From NCBI GenBank assembly GCA_947588955.1, contig CANPYX010000006.1, positions 35,201 to 99,200 of the forward strand: DNA of 64,000 nucleotides, given 5' to 3'. A program made the position numbers and the translations under genes. The stretch comes from an uncultured Oscillospiraceae bacterium (GTDB taxonomy: Bacteria > Bacillota > Clostridia > Oscillospirales > Oscillospiraceae). The notes beneath the pieces are model-generated. The model was not told the origin of the DNA. It ran no database searches and saw only the letters and a list, made by a program, of their open reading frames with translations. This document shows positions 51,432 to 59,795 of this stretch, piece after piece (position 1 is the first letter of the stretch; each line of letters starts with the position of its first letter).

Positions 51432-52640
51432 ATGGCACTCATTGTTCAAAAGTTCGGCGGAAGCTCCGTTGCCGACGTGGAAAAGGTTCGGAGAGTCGCC
51501 GGAATAATCTCGGAGACGTACAACGCCGGCAACGACGTCATCGTCGTCCTCTCCGCCCAGGGCAAGACCACCGACGGGCTCATCGCCAAGGCCCTTGAGT
51601 ACAACCCCCGCCCCTCAAAGCGAGAGATGGATATGCTCCTCAGCACCGGCGAGCAGCAGTCCGTCGCCCTGTGCGCCATGATGCTCAACGGCATGGGCAT
51701 ACCCGCCGTCTCCCTCACCGGCTGGCAGGTGGACTTCAAGACAAACACCAACTACTCCAACGCCGCCATCAAATCCGTTGGCTCCGAGCGTATCCGCAAG
51801 GAGCTGGACGCCAGAAGGGTCGTCCTGGTCACGGGCTTCCAGGGGATAAACAAGTATGACGACATCACCACCCTTGGGCGCGGCGGGTCCGACACCTCCG
51901 CCGTGGCTATCGCGGCGGCAATGCACGCGGACCTGTGCCAGATCTACACCGACGTGGACGGCGTATACACCGCCGACCCCAACAAGGTCCGCGGCGCCAA
52001 GAAGCTGGACGAGATAACCTTTGACGAGATGCTGGAGCTTGCCAGCATGGGCGCGAAGGTGCTCCACAACCGCTCCGTTGAGATGGCGAAGCGCTACAAC
52101 GTGGACCTGGAGGTCCTTTCAAGCTACGAGAGAAAACCGGGTACTAAAGTCAGGGAGGTAAAAAAATTGGAACAGGTAGAAGTCAGCGGAGTGGCAAAGG
52201 ACGTTAACGTCGCCCGCTTCACATTGGTGAGCATCAAGGACGAGCCCGGCATCGCATTCAAGATATTCCGGGTCCTGGCAAACGAGAAGATAAACGTGGA
52301 CATCATAATTCAGTCCTTGGGGCGCGACGGCAACCAGGACGTGACCTTCACCGTCACCCGCGCCGACGCCGAGGCAGCCAAGGAGGCGCTTGAGGCAAAC
52401 GCCGGGATTTTGGGCTACAAGGCCCTGGACCTGGACACCCACGTGGCGAAGATCTCCATTGTGGGCGCCGGTATGCTCATGACCAGCGGCGTCGCCGTCA
52501 AGATGTTCGACGCCCTCTCCAAGAAAAAGATAAATATCAAGATGATCTCCACCAGCGAGATCAAGGTCTCCGTCCTCGTTGACGAGGACGACGCGGACAA
52601 GGCTGTCCAGGCCGTCCACGACAAGTTCTTCGGCGACTGA
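51432..52640 (+). CDS. lysC: Aspartate kinase
   Basis: 402 residues. KFGGSSV at the start, the substrate motif in [16 protein letters not shown], and two C-terminal ACT domains ([36 protein letters not shown]). Phosphorylates aspartate, first step toward lysine, threonine and methionine; ACT domains suggest feedback by lysine and/or threonine. AAGGAGG lies before the ATG. Confidence 0.95.
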   Translation: MALIVQKFGGSSVADVEKVRRVAGIISETYNAGNDVIVVLSAQGKTTDGLIAKALEYNPRPSKREMDMLLSTGEQQSVALCAMMLNGMGIPAVSLTGWQVDFKTNTNYSNAAIKSVGSERIRKELDARRVVLVTGFQGINKYDDITTLGRGGSDTSAVAIAAAMHADLCQIYTDVDGVYTADPNKVRGAKKLDEITFDEMLELASMGAKVLHNRSVEMAKRYNVDLEVLSSYERKPGTKVREVKKLEQVEVSGVAKDVNVARFTLVSIKDEPGIAFKIFRVLANEKINVDIIIQSLGRDGNQDVTFTVTRADAEAAKEALEANAGILGYKALDLDTHVAKISIVGAGMLMTSGVAVKMFDALSKKKINIKMISTSEIKVSVLVDEDDADKAVQAVHDKFFGD

Positions 52641-52691
52641 TCCGTCATTTTCGCCCCTCTCCCACAGCACGATTTTTGTGCGAATTGCCCT

Positions 52692-52720
52692 TTGACACCA
52701 CGCTGCGCGTGGGGTAAAAT
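52692..52720 (+). promoter_or_regulatory. Promoter with palindrome in the spacer, before the second MATE gene
   Basis: -35 TTGACA (52692-52697), 17-bp spacer, -10 TAAAAT (52715-52720). The spacer itself is a palindrome: CCACGC (52698-52703) tgc GCGTGG (52707-52712), a likely operator. Confidence 0.75.
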
Positions 52721-52730
52721 AACAATCGAA

Positions 52731-52782
52731 CGCGCGGCATCTGATGCGTAAGTCCAGCTCAGATGCCGCGCGCTATTTTTTT
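52731..52782 (+). terminator. Intrinsic terminator or attenuator in the leader of the second MATE gene
   Basis: Perfect 14-bp stem (52731-52744 / 52759-52772) with a 14-base loop TGCGTAAGTCCAGC, followed by TATTTTTTT. It begins only about 4 bases after the expected transcript start. It could end lysC read-through, or stop the MATE transcript early. Confidence 0.85.
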
Positions 52783-52801
52783 GTCTTGAAAGGAACAGGA
52801 T

Positions 52802-54226
52802 ATGGAATCAACCGCGAAATCAAATAACCTTCTTGTCACGGAGCCCGTGGGCAAGCTCATGGGGCGGTACGCCGTCCCATGTACAGTGTCCCTCCTGGTG
52901 GGCGCGCTCTACAACATAGTTGACCAAATCTTCATCGCCAACGCCCCGTATTTGGGCTCCTACGGCAACGCCGCCAACACCGTGGTGTTCCCCCTCACCG
53001 TCATCGCCCTCGCCTTCGCCGTGATGGTGGGCGATGGCTGCTGCGCCTTTGTGAGCCTTAGCCTGGGACAGGGGAAGCCGGAGAACGCCAAAAGGAGCGT
53101 GGGCAGCTCCGTTCTTATGCTCACCCTCGGCTCACTGGTCCTCTGCGCCCTGTACCTGCTGCTGGCAAAGCCCCTGGTCACCGTCTTTGGCGGCACGGTC
53201 AACGCCGAGACCTTCCGTTACTCCAGGGAGTACTTCTTCTGGATCAGCCTGGGTATCCCGTTTTATGTTTTCGGGCAGGGCATGAACCCCATCATAAGGG
53301 CAGACGGCTCGCCCAAATTCGCCATGCTCTCCACCCTCGCCGGCGCGGGCCTCAACATCGTTTTGGACCCGATCCTGATCTTCGCCGCCAAATGGGGCAT
53401 GACAGGCGCCGCCGTCGCCACGGTGCTGGGTCAGGCGGTAACGGCAGGGCTCTCCGTCTGGTATCTCCTGCGTATGCGCCTTGTTAAGCCCTCCCTCCAC
53501 GACCTTATCCCCGATAAGCGTATCTCCCTTCGCACCCTGGCGCTGGGCATGACCAGCTTCCTCTCCCAAATCTCCCTTGTGGCGGCGATGGCGGCGATAA
53601 ACAACATGATCCGCAAATACGGCGCCCTCGACCCCGTTTTCGGTCAGGAGCAGTACGCTCAGATCCCCATGGCGGTGGTGGGTATTGTCATGAAGTTTTT
53701 CCAGATCGTCATCTCCGTGGTGGTGGGAATGGCGGCAGGCTGTATCCCCATCGCCGGCTATAACATGGGCGCCGGAGAACGCGGGCGCGTGAAAAGGCTG
53801 TTCGTCAGCCTCCTTGTCGCCGAAACAGCCGTGGGACTTGCCGCACTCACCGTTGCGGAGCTCTTTCCCCGCGCCCTCATCAACATCTTCGGCGCCGCAA
53901 ACGAAAGCTCCCACTACACCCGCTTCGCTCTCCGCGCCTTCCGTATATACCTTGCCATGGTGGTCCTCGCCTGCGTCAACAAGGCATGCTTCATCTTCCT
54001 CCAGGCAATGGGCAAGGCAGCGGCGTCCACAGCCCTCTCCATGGTGAGGGAGATAGTCTTCGGCGTGGGCTTCGCCCTGCTCCTCCCCCTTCGCTTCGGA
54101 CTTGACGGCGTACTCTGGTCCATGCCCGTCTCGGACCTCCTCACCTTCCTCATCTCCGCCATCCTCATCGCCCGCACCCTTCGCGAGCTCACCCCCGCCC
54201 CATCTCCCCTTCCCTCCAAAACCTAA
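52802..54226 (+). CDS. MATE family efflux transporter
   Basis: 474 residues, 12 helices. VTEPVGKLMGRYAVPCTVSLLVGALYNIVDQIFI is the start of a DinF/NorM-type transporter common in Clostridia; AGCIPIAGYNMGAGERGRVKRLF lies in the second half. Exports drugs or metabolites by ion exchange. AAAGGAACAGG precedes the ATG. Not closely similar to the other MATE gene in the window. Confidence 0.9.
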   Translation: MESTAKSNNLLVTEPVGKLMGRYAVPCTVSLLVGALYNIVDQIFIANAPYLGSYGNAANTVVFPLTVIALAFAVMVGDGCCAFVSLSLGQGKPENAKRSVGSSVLMLTLGSLVLCALYLLLAKPLVTVFGGTVNAETFRYSREYFFWISLGIPFYVFGQGMNPIIRADGSPKFAMLSTLAGAGLNIVLDPILIFAAKWGMTGAAVATVLGQAVTAGLSVWYLLRMRLVKPSLHDLIPDKRISLRTLALGMTSFLSQISLVAAMAAINNMIRKYGALDPVFGQEQYAQIPMAVVGIVMKFFQIVISVVVGMAAGCIPIAGYNMGAGERGRVKRLFVSLLVAETAVGLAALTVAELFPRALINIFGAANESSHYTRFALRAFRIYLAMVVLACVNKACFIFLQAMGKAAASTALSMVREIVFGVGFALLLPLRFGLDGVLWSMPVSDLLTFLISAILIARTLRELTPAPSPLPSKT

Positions 54227-54231
54227 AAATA

Positions 54232-54272
54232 CCCCCGCCGCACCGCCAAATCGGTGCGCCGGGGGCATTATT
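54232..54272. terminator. Bidirectional terminator between convergent genes
   Basis: Stem CCCCCGCCGCACCG (54232-54245) / CGGTGCGCCGGGGG (54252-54265), one mismatch, with A5 on the left and T-rich sequence on the right. Confidence 0.85.
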
Positions 54273-54294
54273 TTGACCTGAAAAAGGCTTTACC

Positions 54295-54945
54295 TCAGTA
54301 CTCCGCATAATCTCTCAGCTTTTTGACTATCCCCACGTAATCGTGGGCGGTGCCGCCGAAGCTCTCCGGGTCCATGGGGTGATGGATGTTGTAAAGTATC
54401 CCCGTCTCCCCCGTTCTCCCCAGGTCGTTTTCGTCCAGGTGCCTTTCATCAACATGGACGTTGACTATCTCAAGGCACGCCAAAACGTAGTCGTCCCCCG
54501 GCGCTATCTCCTTCTCCCACCTGAGCCGGCACTCCAGGTTCATAAAGCATTCGTCGATGAGAGGCGCGTTCACCTTGTCCGCCTTTACCGGCGTCAGGCC
54601 GGCGGCTTTGATCTCATCCGTATCAAAGCCGTTGTTTTTTACGGTGGACATGCACCTGTCGTACAGCTCAGCGGACATGAAATTGATGACGGCGTCACCG
54701 TTTTCATGGAGCGTACTATATAGGTGCCCGTATTTGCTGACGGCGGAGACAATCGCAAAATACCCGTTTTTCCCGCCGGTAAAGGTCGTCCAGGACTGCA
54801 TACACGCGTTTGGCAGCCCGTTGCTTTTGTACGAGGTCATTATATATAGCGGCGACGGGACGGATACGACAAATTCCATCCAATTGAACCCGTACAGCTC
54901 CATGTCCCTCATCGTCTCCGGCAGAGCGCCGTAGGTCCTTTTCAT
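54295..54945 (-). CDS. Flavin reductase-like FMN-binding protein
   Basis: 216 residues. PSPLYIMTSYKSNGLPNACMQSWTTFTG and NGYFAIVSAVSKYGHLYSTL match the flavin reductase-like (split-barrel) family of clostridia that binds FMN. The reaction and partner are unknown. GGAGG upstream of the ATG. Follows ppk1 by 3 bases, so co-transcribed. Confidence 0.8.
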   Translation of the reverse strand: MKRTYGALPETMRDMELYGFNWMEFVVSVPSPLYIMTSYKSNGLPNACMQSWTTFTGGKNGYFAIVSAVSKYGHLYSTLHENGDAVINFMSAELYDRCMSTVKNNGFDTDEIKAAGLTPVKADKVNAPLIDECFMNLECRLRWEKEIAPGDDYVLACLEIVNVHVDERHLDENDLGRTGETGILYNIHHPMDPESFGGTAHDYVGIVKKLRDYAEY

Positions 54946-54948
54946 TTC

Positions 54949-57240
54949 TCATTTCCTCCCCATGAGCCTTGCCAGGAGCCTCCTGACCTTCCCCGGCTCG
55001 GTCTTGGGGAGCTCCACGGTGATGCGCGGCTTTGGCACTACGATCTCCGGCTTCTCCGCCTGTCCGACGGTGTCCTCCGGCGAATCCGCTCCCACCGGCG
55101 TCTCCGCGGATTCCGGGGTGTCCTCCGTGTTTTCCGGCGCGCCGCCCATCCTCCACTCCCCGGCGTAAGCCTGCTCGTAAAATAGCTCCTGGGAGTTGAG
55201 CTCCGTCTCCCCTTGGTTTACATAATTATACTTCCCCTGGGCGTCCTCCCGCCTGAGCTTCACGTTGTCCCGAAGCTGCGTCTCAAACATTTTTACGATG
55301 TGGTCGGCTATCGCCCGGTCGTAAACGGGAGCCGCCACCTCCACGCGCCTTTGTGTGTTGCGCGTCATGAAATCGGCGGAGGATATGTACACCCTCCTGC
55401 GCTCCCCCATTCCGATTATGTAAACCCGTGAGTGCTCCAGGAACCTGCCCACAACGGAGTACACGTTTATGTTGTCCGTAGCGCCCGGTATCCCCGGCAC
55501 AAGGCAGCATATCCCCCTGACGATGAGGTCAATTTTGACCCCGGCCCTGCCTGCCTCAGCCAGCTTTTCGATGAGCCCCTTGTCCGTGAGCCCGTTGAGC
55601 TTGAAGCCCAGGTACGAGGGAAGCCCCTCCCGCGCCTTTTCGATCTCGCCGTCTATCATCTCAAGTATACGGCTGCGAAGGCACGCCGGAGCTACCAGCA
55701 GGAATTTGGTGTCCTCCACTATCTCCCCCATGGACAGGCAGTTGAACACCCTCGCCGCCTCCTCGCCTATCTCACGGTTCGCGGTCATAAGGGCATAGTC
55801 GGTGTAGAGCCTCACGGTGTCCTCGTTGTAGTTGCCCGTGCCGATCTGGGTGATGTACTCAATCTCCCCCTCATGGCGGCGGGTTATAAGCAGCAGCTTT
55901 GAGTGGACCTTCATTCTGTCAAGGCCGTAGATCACCCTGCACCCCGCCTGCTCCAGAACGCGGGACCAGCCGATGTTGTTCTCCTCGTCGAACCTGGCGC
56001 GAAGCTCCACCAGCACCACGACCTCCTTGCCGTTCTCGGCGGCGTCGCACAGCGCCTCCACGATCTTGCTGTTGTGGGCGACGCGGTAGAGGGTCATCTT
56101 TATGGACACCACCTCCGGGTCCTGCCCCGCCTCGTTGAGGAGCCTCTGGAAGGGTCGTATGGACTCGTAGGGGTAGGACAGCAGCACGTCCCGCTCCCTT
56201 ATCTGCGGAGCCATGGGGCGTCCCGCGTCGATATTCACGCTGTTCTGCGGCACGAGGCGCTTATAGAAAAGCTCCGTCTTGTCCCTGAGCACGTCCCGCA
56301 AAAAGCCCATGAATGAGAGATCCAGCGGTATCCCGCTCTGGAACATGTGCCTTTTGGAAAGCCCCAGGTACTCCCTGAGCGCCGAGCGCACGTCGTCGTC
56401 AAGCCGCCCGTTGTAATCGAGGCGCACCGGCTCCCGGCGCGTCCTGCTGCGTACAAGCTTCTCCATGGTCTTGCGGTAGTCCTCGGCGGACTGGAAATCC
56501 GCCTCCGCGCCTGTGTCCTCCACGTCAATGTCCGCGTTGCGCACAAGCCTGATGAGCACCGAGCTCTCCACCCGGTAGCGGTCAAATACCCTGGGCAGGA
56601 AGTGCCTGATGAGGTCCTCCATCAAAACGAACCTCAGCCCCTCCCCCGGCAGCGGCACAAGCCTCCTCAGCCCCCCGTCGCCGCAGGGGACGATCCCCAG
56701 GCGCGGGCTCCCGCTCTTTGTGGTGAGCTTCGCCACGGCGTAGGTGGTCTTGTTCTTCAAAAACGGGAAGGGCTGCTTGCGCCCGATTATCTGGGGCGAC
56801 AGCACCGGCAACACGTCGGAGACGAAATACTTCTCCAGATACGCCTGGGCCTTGTCCTGGAGGCTGACGAACCGCACCAGCTCCACCCCGTAGTCGTGAA
56901 GGCTGACAAAAAGGTCGCGGAAAATGGCGTCGCGCTTTTCCAGCAGCTCCCCCGTGCGGCTGAGGACGGACTTTATCTGCTGCGCCGAGGTGAGCCCCAG
57001 CTTGTCGTCGGTCACACCGTCCTTGAGCGTGTCCATCAGCGTCCCCACCCGGACCATGTAAAACTCGTCCAGGTTCGACTGAAAGATGGAGAGGAAATTG
57101 AGCCTCTCCCCCAGGGGGTTGCGGGCGTCCCGCGCCTCCTCCAGCACCCTCTCGTTGAAGGACAGCCAGGAGAGCTCCCTGTTCTCAAAATACCCCGGCT
57201 CCTCCGCCGTATTTATGTTTTTCTCGTCCATATGCCTCAT
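54949..57240 (-). CDS. ppk1: Polyphosphate kinase 1
   Basis: 763 residues. FENRELSWLSFNERVLEEA at the N-terminus; catalytic His in RMKVHSKLLLITRR; SSADFMTRNTQRRVEVAAPV near the C-terminus. Makes long-chain polyphosphate from ATP. About 60 residues longer than usual: the tail is acidic and Pro/Thr-rich, then ends in a basic RRLLARLMGRK. ATG at 57240 or 57231 (MDEKN); the ribosome site is weak for both. Confidence 0.93.
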   Translation of the reverse strand: MRHMDEKNINTAEEPGYFENRELSWLSFNERVLEEARDARNPLGERLNFLSIFQSNLDEFYMVRVGTLMDTLKDGVTDDKLGLTSAQQIKSVLSRTGELLEKRDAIFRDLFVSLHDYGVELVRFVSLQDKAQAYLEKYFVSDVLPVLSPQIIGRKQPFPFLKNKTTYAVAKLTTKSGSPRLGIVPCGDGGLRRLVPLPGEGLRFVLMEDLIRHFLPRVFDRYRVESSVLIRLVRNADIDVEDTGAEADFQSAEDYRKTMEKLVRSRTRREPVRLDYNGRLDDDVRSALREYLGLSKRHMFQSGIPLDLSFMGFLRDVLRDKTELFYKRLVPQNSVNIDAGRPMAPQIRERDVLLSYPYESIRPFQRLLNEAGQDPEVVSIKMTLYRVAHNSKIVEALCDAAENGKEVVVLVELRARFDEENNIGWSRVLEQAGCRVIYGLDRMKVHSKLLLITRRHEGEIEYITQIGTGNYNEDTVRLYTDYALMTANREIGEEAARVFNCLSMGEIVEDTKFLLVAPACLRSRILEMIDGEIEKAREGLPSYLGFKLNGLTDKGLIEKLAEAGRAGVKIDLIVRGICCLVPGIPGATDNINVYSVVGRFLEHSRVYIIGMGERRRVYISSADFMTRNTQRRVEVAAPVYDRAIADHIVKMFETQLRDNVKLRREDAQGKYNYVNQGETELNSQELFYEQAYAGEWRMGGAPENTEDTPESAETPVGADSPEDTVGQAEKPEIVVPKPRITVELPKTEPGKVRRLLARLMGRK

Positions 57241-57342
57241 CCCACTTTACAAAAAATAACGGATAGCCCCATTATACTCCCCGCGCCGCCTTTTTTCCAC
57301 CCCAAAATTCCGCCTCGGGAAATTTTTTCCGCGAAAAAAAAA

Positions 57343-58167
57343 TCAAAGCGCCTCCAGAACAGTTATCCTCCCGTCCTCCACGGGCAAATTATCCCTGTTG
57401 AGCTGTCCCAAACGGCAGGTCTTGCGCGCTCCGTGGTAGTCGCTGCCGGCGGACACGTAAAGCCCCCGCTCCAGAGCAAGCCCTTCAAGGAACAGGCACC
57501 TCTCCGGGCTGTACGCCGAGTACCAGCACTCCAGCCCGCCGATCCCAGCATCCATAAGCTCCCGTAAAAGCGCGAAAAGCTCCTCCTCGCCAAGCTCCCG
57601 CTTCCCCGTCTCCCCGAAGGGGTGCGCCCACACCGCCACGCCCCCGGAGGCGGCGACAGCCTCCACGGCGTCGCGCGCCTCCAGCCTGTCGTTGGGCGTT
57701 TTGCAGCCGTCAAGTATGCCCCGTATCGCCCCGCTCAGACTGCCGGCGTACCCGTGCTTCACCAGAAGCTCCCCCAAATGCGGCTTTCCCGCGCCCGGAA
57801 GTCCCCTCAGCGCCTCCAGCTCCTCCGACGGGAGCTCATATCCCCCCGCCGCGAGAAAAGCTATCCTCGCCTCCAGCTTCTCCCGCCTCAGCGCCGACGC
57901 CTTCTCAAGAAGCGCCGCCATCTTCGGGGCAAGCGGATCAATGCCCAGCCCCAATATGTGGCACTTTCCCGCGGCGGTCCGCGAGCTAAGCTCCACTCCC
58001 GCCACGACCTTTATCCCCCGCGTCCCCCGGAGCCTCGCCGTCCCGGAGACGTTGTCGTGGTCCGTCAAAGCCAGCACCCCGACTCCCTCCCCGCGCGCCC
58101 TTTCCGCCACCTCCTCCGGCGACTCCGTCCCGTCAGAACAATTCGAATGTGTGTGCAGATCGACCAT
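57343..58167 (-). CDS. PHP-domain phosphoesterase (YciV/TrpH-like)
   Basis: 274 residues. DLHTHSNCSDG (metal-binding His pair and Asp), ALTDHDNVSGT, GVELSSR, WAHPFGETG and SAGSDYHG form the complete PHP metal site. Relatives are nucleoside 3',5'-bisphosphate phosphatases or 5'-3' exonucleases on short RNA. The ATG at 58167 (MVDLHTH) with GAGGGG upstream is the family start; upstream in-frame codons have no support. Confidence 0.88.
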   Translation of the reverse strand: MVDLHTHSNCSDGTESPEEVAERARGEGVGVLALTDHDNVSGTARLRGTRGIKVVAGVELSSRTAAGKCHILGLGIDPLAPKMAALLEKASALRREKLEARIAFLAAGGYELPSEELEALRGLPGAGKPHLGELLVKHGYAGSLSGAIRGILDGCKTPNDRLEARDAVEAVAASGGVAVWAHPFGETGKRELGEEELFALLRELMDAGIGGLECWYSAYSPERCLFLEGLALERGLYVSAGSDYHGARKTCRLGQLNRDNLPVEDGRITVLEAL

Positions 58168-58232
58168 AAAACCCCTCACAAAAACCGGCGCGGCATCTCG
58201 CCGCGCCGGATCAATCACAAACTAAAATCAAT

Positions 58233-58312
58233 ATTTTTCCGGCGGCATGTACGCCGGAAAAATCACCGCACGTTCCACTTGGCATTTGAAGCCCGTCAGG
58301 GCTTCAAAGCCA
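58233..58312. repeat. Family A repeat copy 7, short form (f, b, a)
   Basis: Hairpin f with perfect 12-bp arms ATTTTTCCGGCG (58233-58244) / CGCCGGAAAAAT (58252-58263), then CACC directly joined to GCACGTTCC and hairpin a (TTTGAAGCCC gtca GGGCTTCAAA). Modules c, e and G are absent. Lies 3' of the SDR gene. Confidence 0.82.
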
Positions 58313-58315
58313 GTT

Positions 58316-59116
58316 TTATTCGTTCCCCGGCTGCTTGCCGATGTAAGCCAAAATGCCGCCGTCAACGTAGAGGATGTGTCCGTTGACAAAATCAGAGGCG
58401 GGAGACGCAAGGAACACCGCGGGACCCGCCAGGTCCTCGGCCTCGCCCCAGCGGTTGGCGGGAGTCTTGGCGCGGATGAACTGGTCAAAGGGGTGCATGG
58501 ACCCGTCCGCCTGCGGCTCACGCAGCGGCGCGGTCTGGGGAGTGGCTATGTAGCCGGGCCCAATGCCGTTGCACTGGATGTTGTACTGGCCGTACTCCGA
58601 GGCGATGTTCTTAGTGAGCATCTTGAGACCGCCCTTGGCAGCCGCGTAAGCGGAAACAGTCTCGCGCCCCAGCTCGCTCATCATGGAGCAGATGTTTATG
58701 ATCTTTCCGCCGCCCTGCTCGATCATATCGGGAATGACGGCCTTGGACATGATGAACGGCCCGTTGAGGTCAATGTCCACCACCTTGCGGAACTGGGCGG
58801 CGGTCATGTCGCACATGGGTATGCGCATGATGATACCGGCGTTGTTCACAAGGATGTTGATGTGCCCGACCTCCTCGGTGACCTTCTTGACAAGCTCAGC
58901 GACAGCCGCCTCGTCAGTGACATCGGCAACATACCCGTGAGCCTCAATCCCCGCCTCCTTGTAGGCTGCAAGGCCCTTGTCAACCAGCTCTTGCTTGATG
59001 TCGTTAAAAACGATGGTGGCGCCGGCAGAGGCCATTCCCTTGGCAATGGCAAACCCAATCCCATAAGAAGCGCCGGTGATCAGGGCAACCTTACCCTTCA
59101 AGCTGAAATCAACCAT
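58316..59116 (-). CDS. Gluconate 5-dehydrogenase-like short-chain dehydrogenase
   Basis: 266 residues. Rossmann motif TGASYGIG, NNAG, catalytic Ser (NICSMMSELG) and YAAAK, with GPGYIATPQTAPLR as in gluconate 5-dehydrogenases (IdnO/Gno-like). Reduces 5-keto-gluconate or a related sugar acid with NAD(P)H. GGGAGG before the ATG. The gene and its promoter are bracketed by family A repeats in opposite orientation. Confidence 0.88.
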   Translation of the reverse strand: MVDFSLKGKVALITGASYGIGFAIAKGMASAGATIVFNDIKQELVDKGLAAYKEAGIEAHGYVADVTDEAAVAELVKKVTEEVGHINILVNNAGIIMRIPMCDMTAAQFRKVVDIDLNGPFIMSKAVIPDMIEQGGGKIINICSMMSELGRETVSAYAAAKGGLKMLTKNIASEYGQYNIQCNGIGPGYIATPQTAPLREPQADGSMHPFDQFIRAKTPANRWGEAEDLAGPAVFLASPASDFVNGHILYVDGGILAYIGKQPGNE

Positions 59117-59148
59117 AGTAAACCCTCCCGTATTTTCGTTAGTTTTGC

Positions 59149-59202
59149 GGAATCATTCCCCGCATAGTGATATAATTATAGCACATATAACCAAATTGTC
59201 AA
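59149..59202 (-). promoter_or_regulatory. Promoter and leader palindrome of the SDR gene
   Basis: Minus strand: TTGACA (59202-59197), 16-bp spacer, TATAAT (59180-59175). GGAAT-C-ATTCC (59149-59159) lies just downstream of the expected transcript start, a possible operator. Confidence 0.75.
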
Positions 59203-59215
59203 GGCGGATGACCTT

Positions 59216-59400
59216 CTTTTTCAAAAAAAGGACTGCGTCCTTTTTTGAAAAAGAATAACGTGCGGAAAGCCCTTGAGAAAGGTCCGCAGACCTTTCTCAA
59301 GGGCTTTCCTGCCGTCGCGCTGCGCGCGCCGCCGTAGGCGGCACACTTGCGCGACAATAGGATATTTTTCCGACGTACATGCCGCCGGAAAAATATTCAA
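59216..59400. repeat. Family A repeat copy 8 (order a to f)
   Basis: Hairpin a (59216-59252, arms CTTTTTCAAAAAA and its complement around GGAC tgc GTCC); AATAACGTGCGG; hairpin c (59264-59309, perfect 21-bp arms, loop CGCA, inverted relative to other copies in this order); CTGCCGTCGCGC; hairpin e (GCCGCC gta GGCGGC); TTGCGCGACAATAGG; hairpin f (ATTTTTCCG/CGGAAAAAT). A family B copy follows directly. Confidence 0.85.
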
Positions 59401-59416
59401 TAAAAAAGCTCCTATC

Positions 59417-59762
59417 CCCGTCGCTGTACTGCCGGTTACGCTCTCCGGGGTTCTCCACATAGGGGGCCGCTCGTCGTCGCTGAAATCGCTTTACCTCGCC
59501 CCGCGCAAGCGCAGGGCTCAGGCGCGGATTTCGCTCCTCCTCTCCCCACCGAACTTCGTTCGGCGGGGTCCCCAAAGGGTCCAGGGCCCGGAGGCCCTGG
59601 TCGTTTTTAAAAGGGGTTTGTCAAGGGGGAAAATCGAAATCCCCCTTGACCCGTTTTTCTCCTCTTTGTTACTTTCTCCTCTTTTGACGGGTCAAAAGAG
59701 GAGAAAGTAAATCCCCCGCCATTTAATGGCGGAATCATTATAAAAAGCCCAGCGGCTCAGGC
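59417..59762. repeat. Family B repeat copy 3 with module G
   Basis: GTCGCTGTACTGCCG linker; module G (about 59467-59575, hairpins CCCCGCGC/GCGCAGGG and CCCCACCGAAC/GTTCGGCGGGG); CCAGGGCC cgga GGCCCTGG; TCGTTTTTAAAAGGGG; hairpin 59620-59650 (GTCAAGGGGG/CCCCCTTGAC, loop AAAATCGAAAT); CCGTTTTTCTCC; hairpin CTTTCTCCTCTTTTGA cggg TCAAAAGAGGAGAAAG; CCGCCATTTAATGGCGG. Confidence 0.85.
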
Positions 59763-59795
59763 GCCCCCCACGTCTCCAAGAGGTGGTGCATTCAA

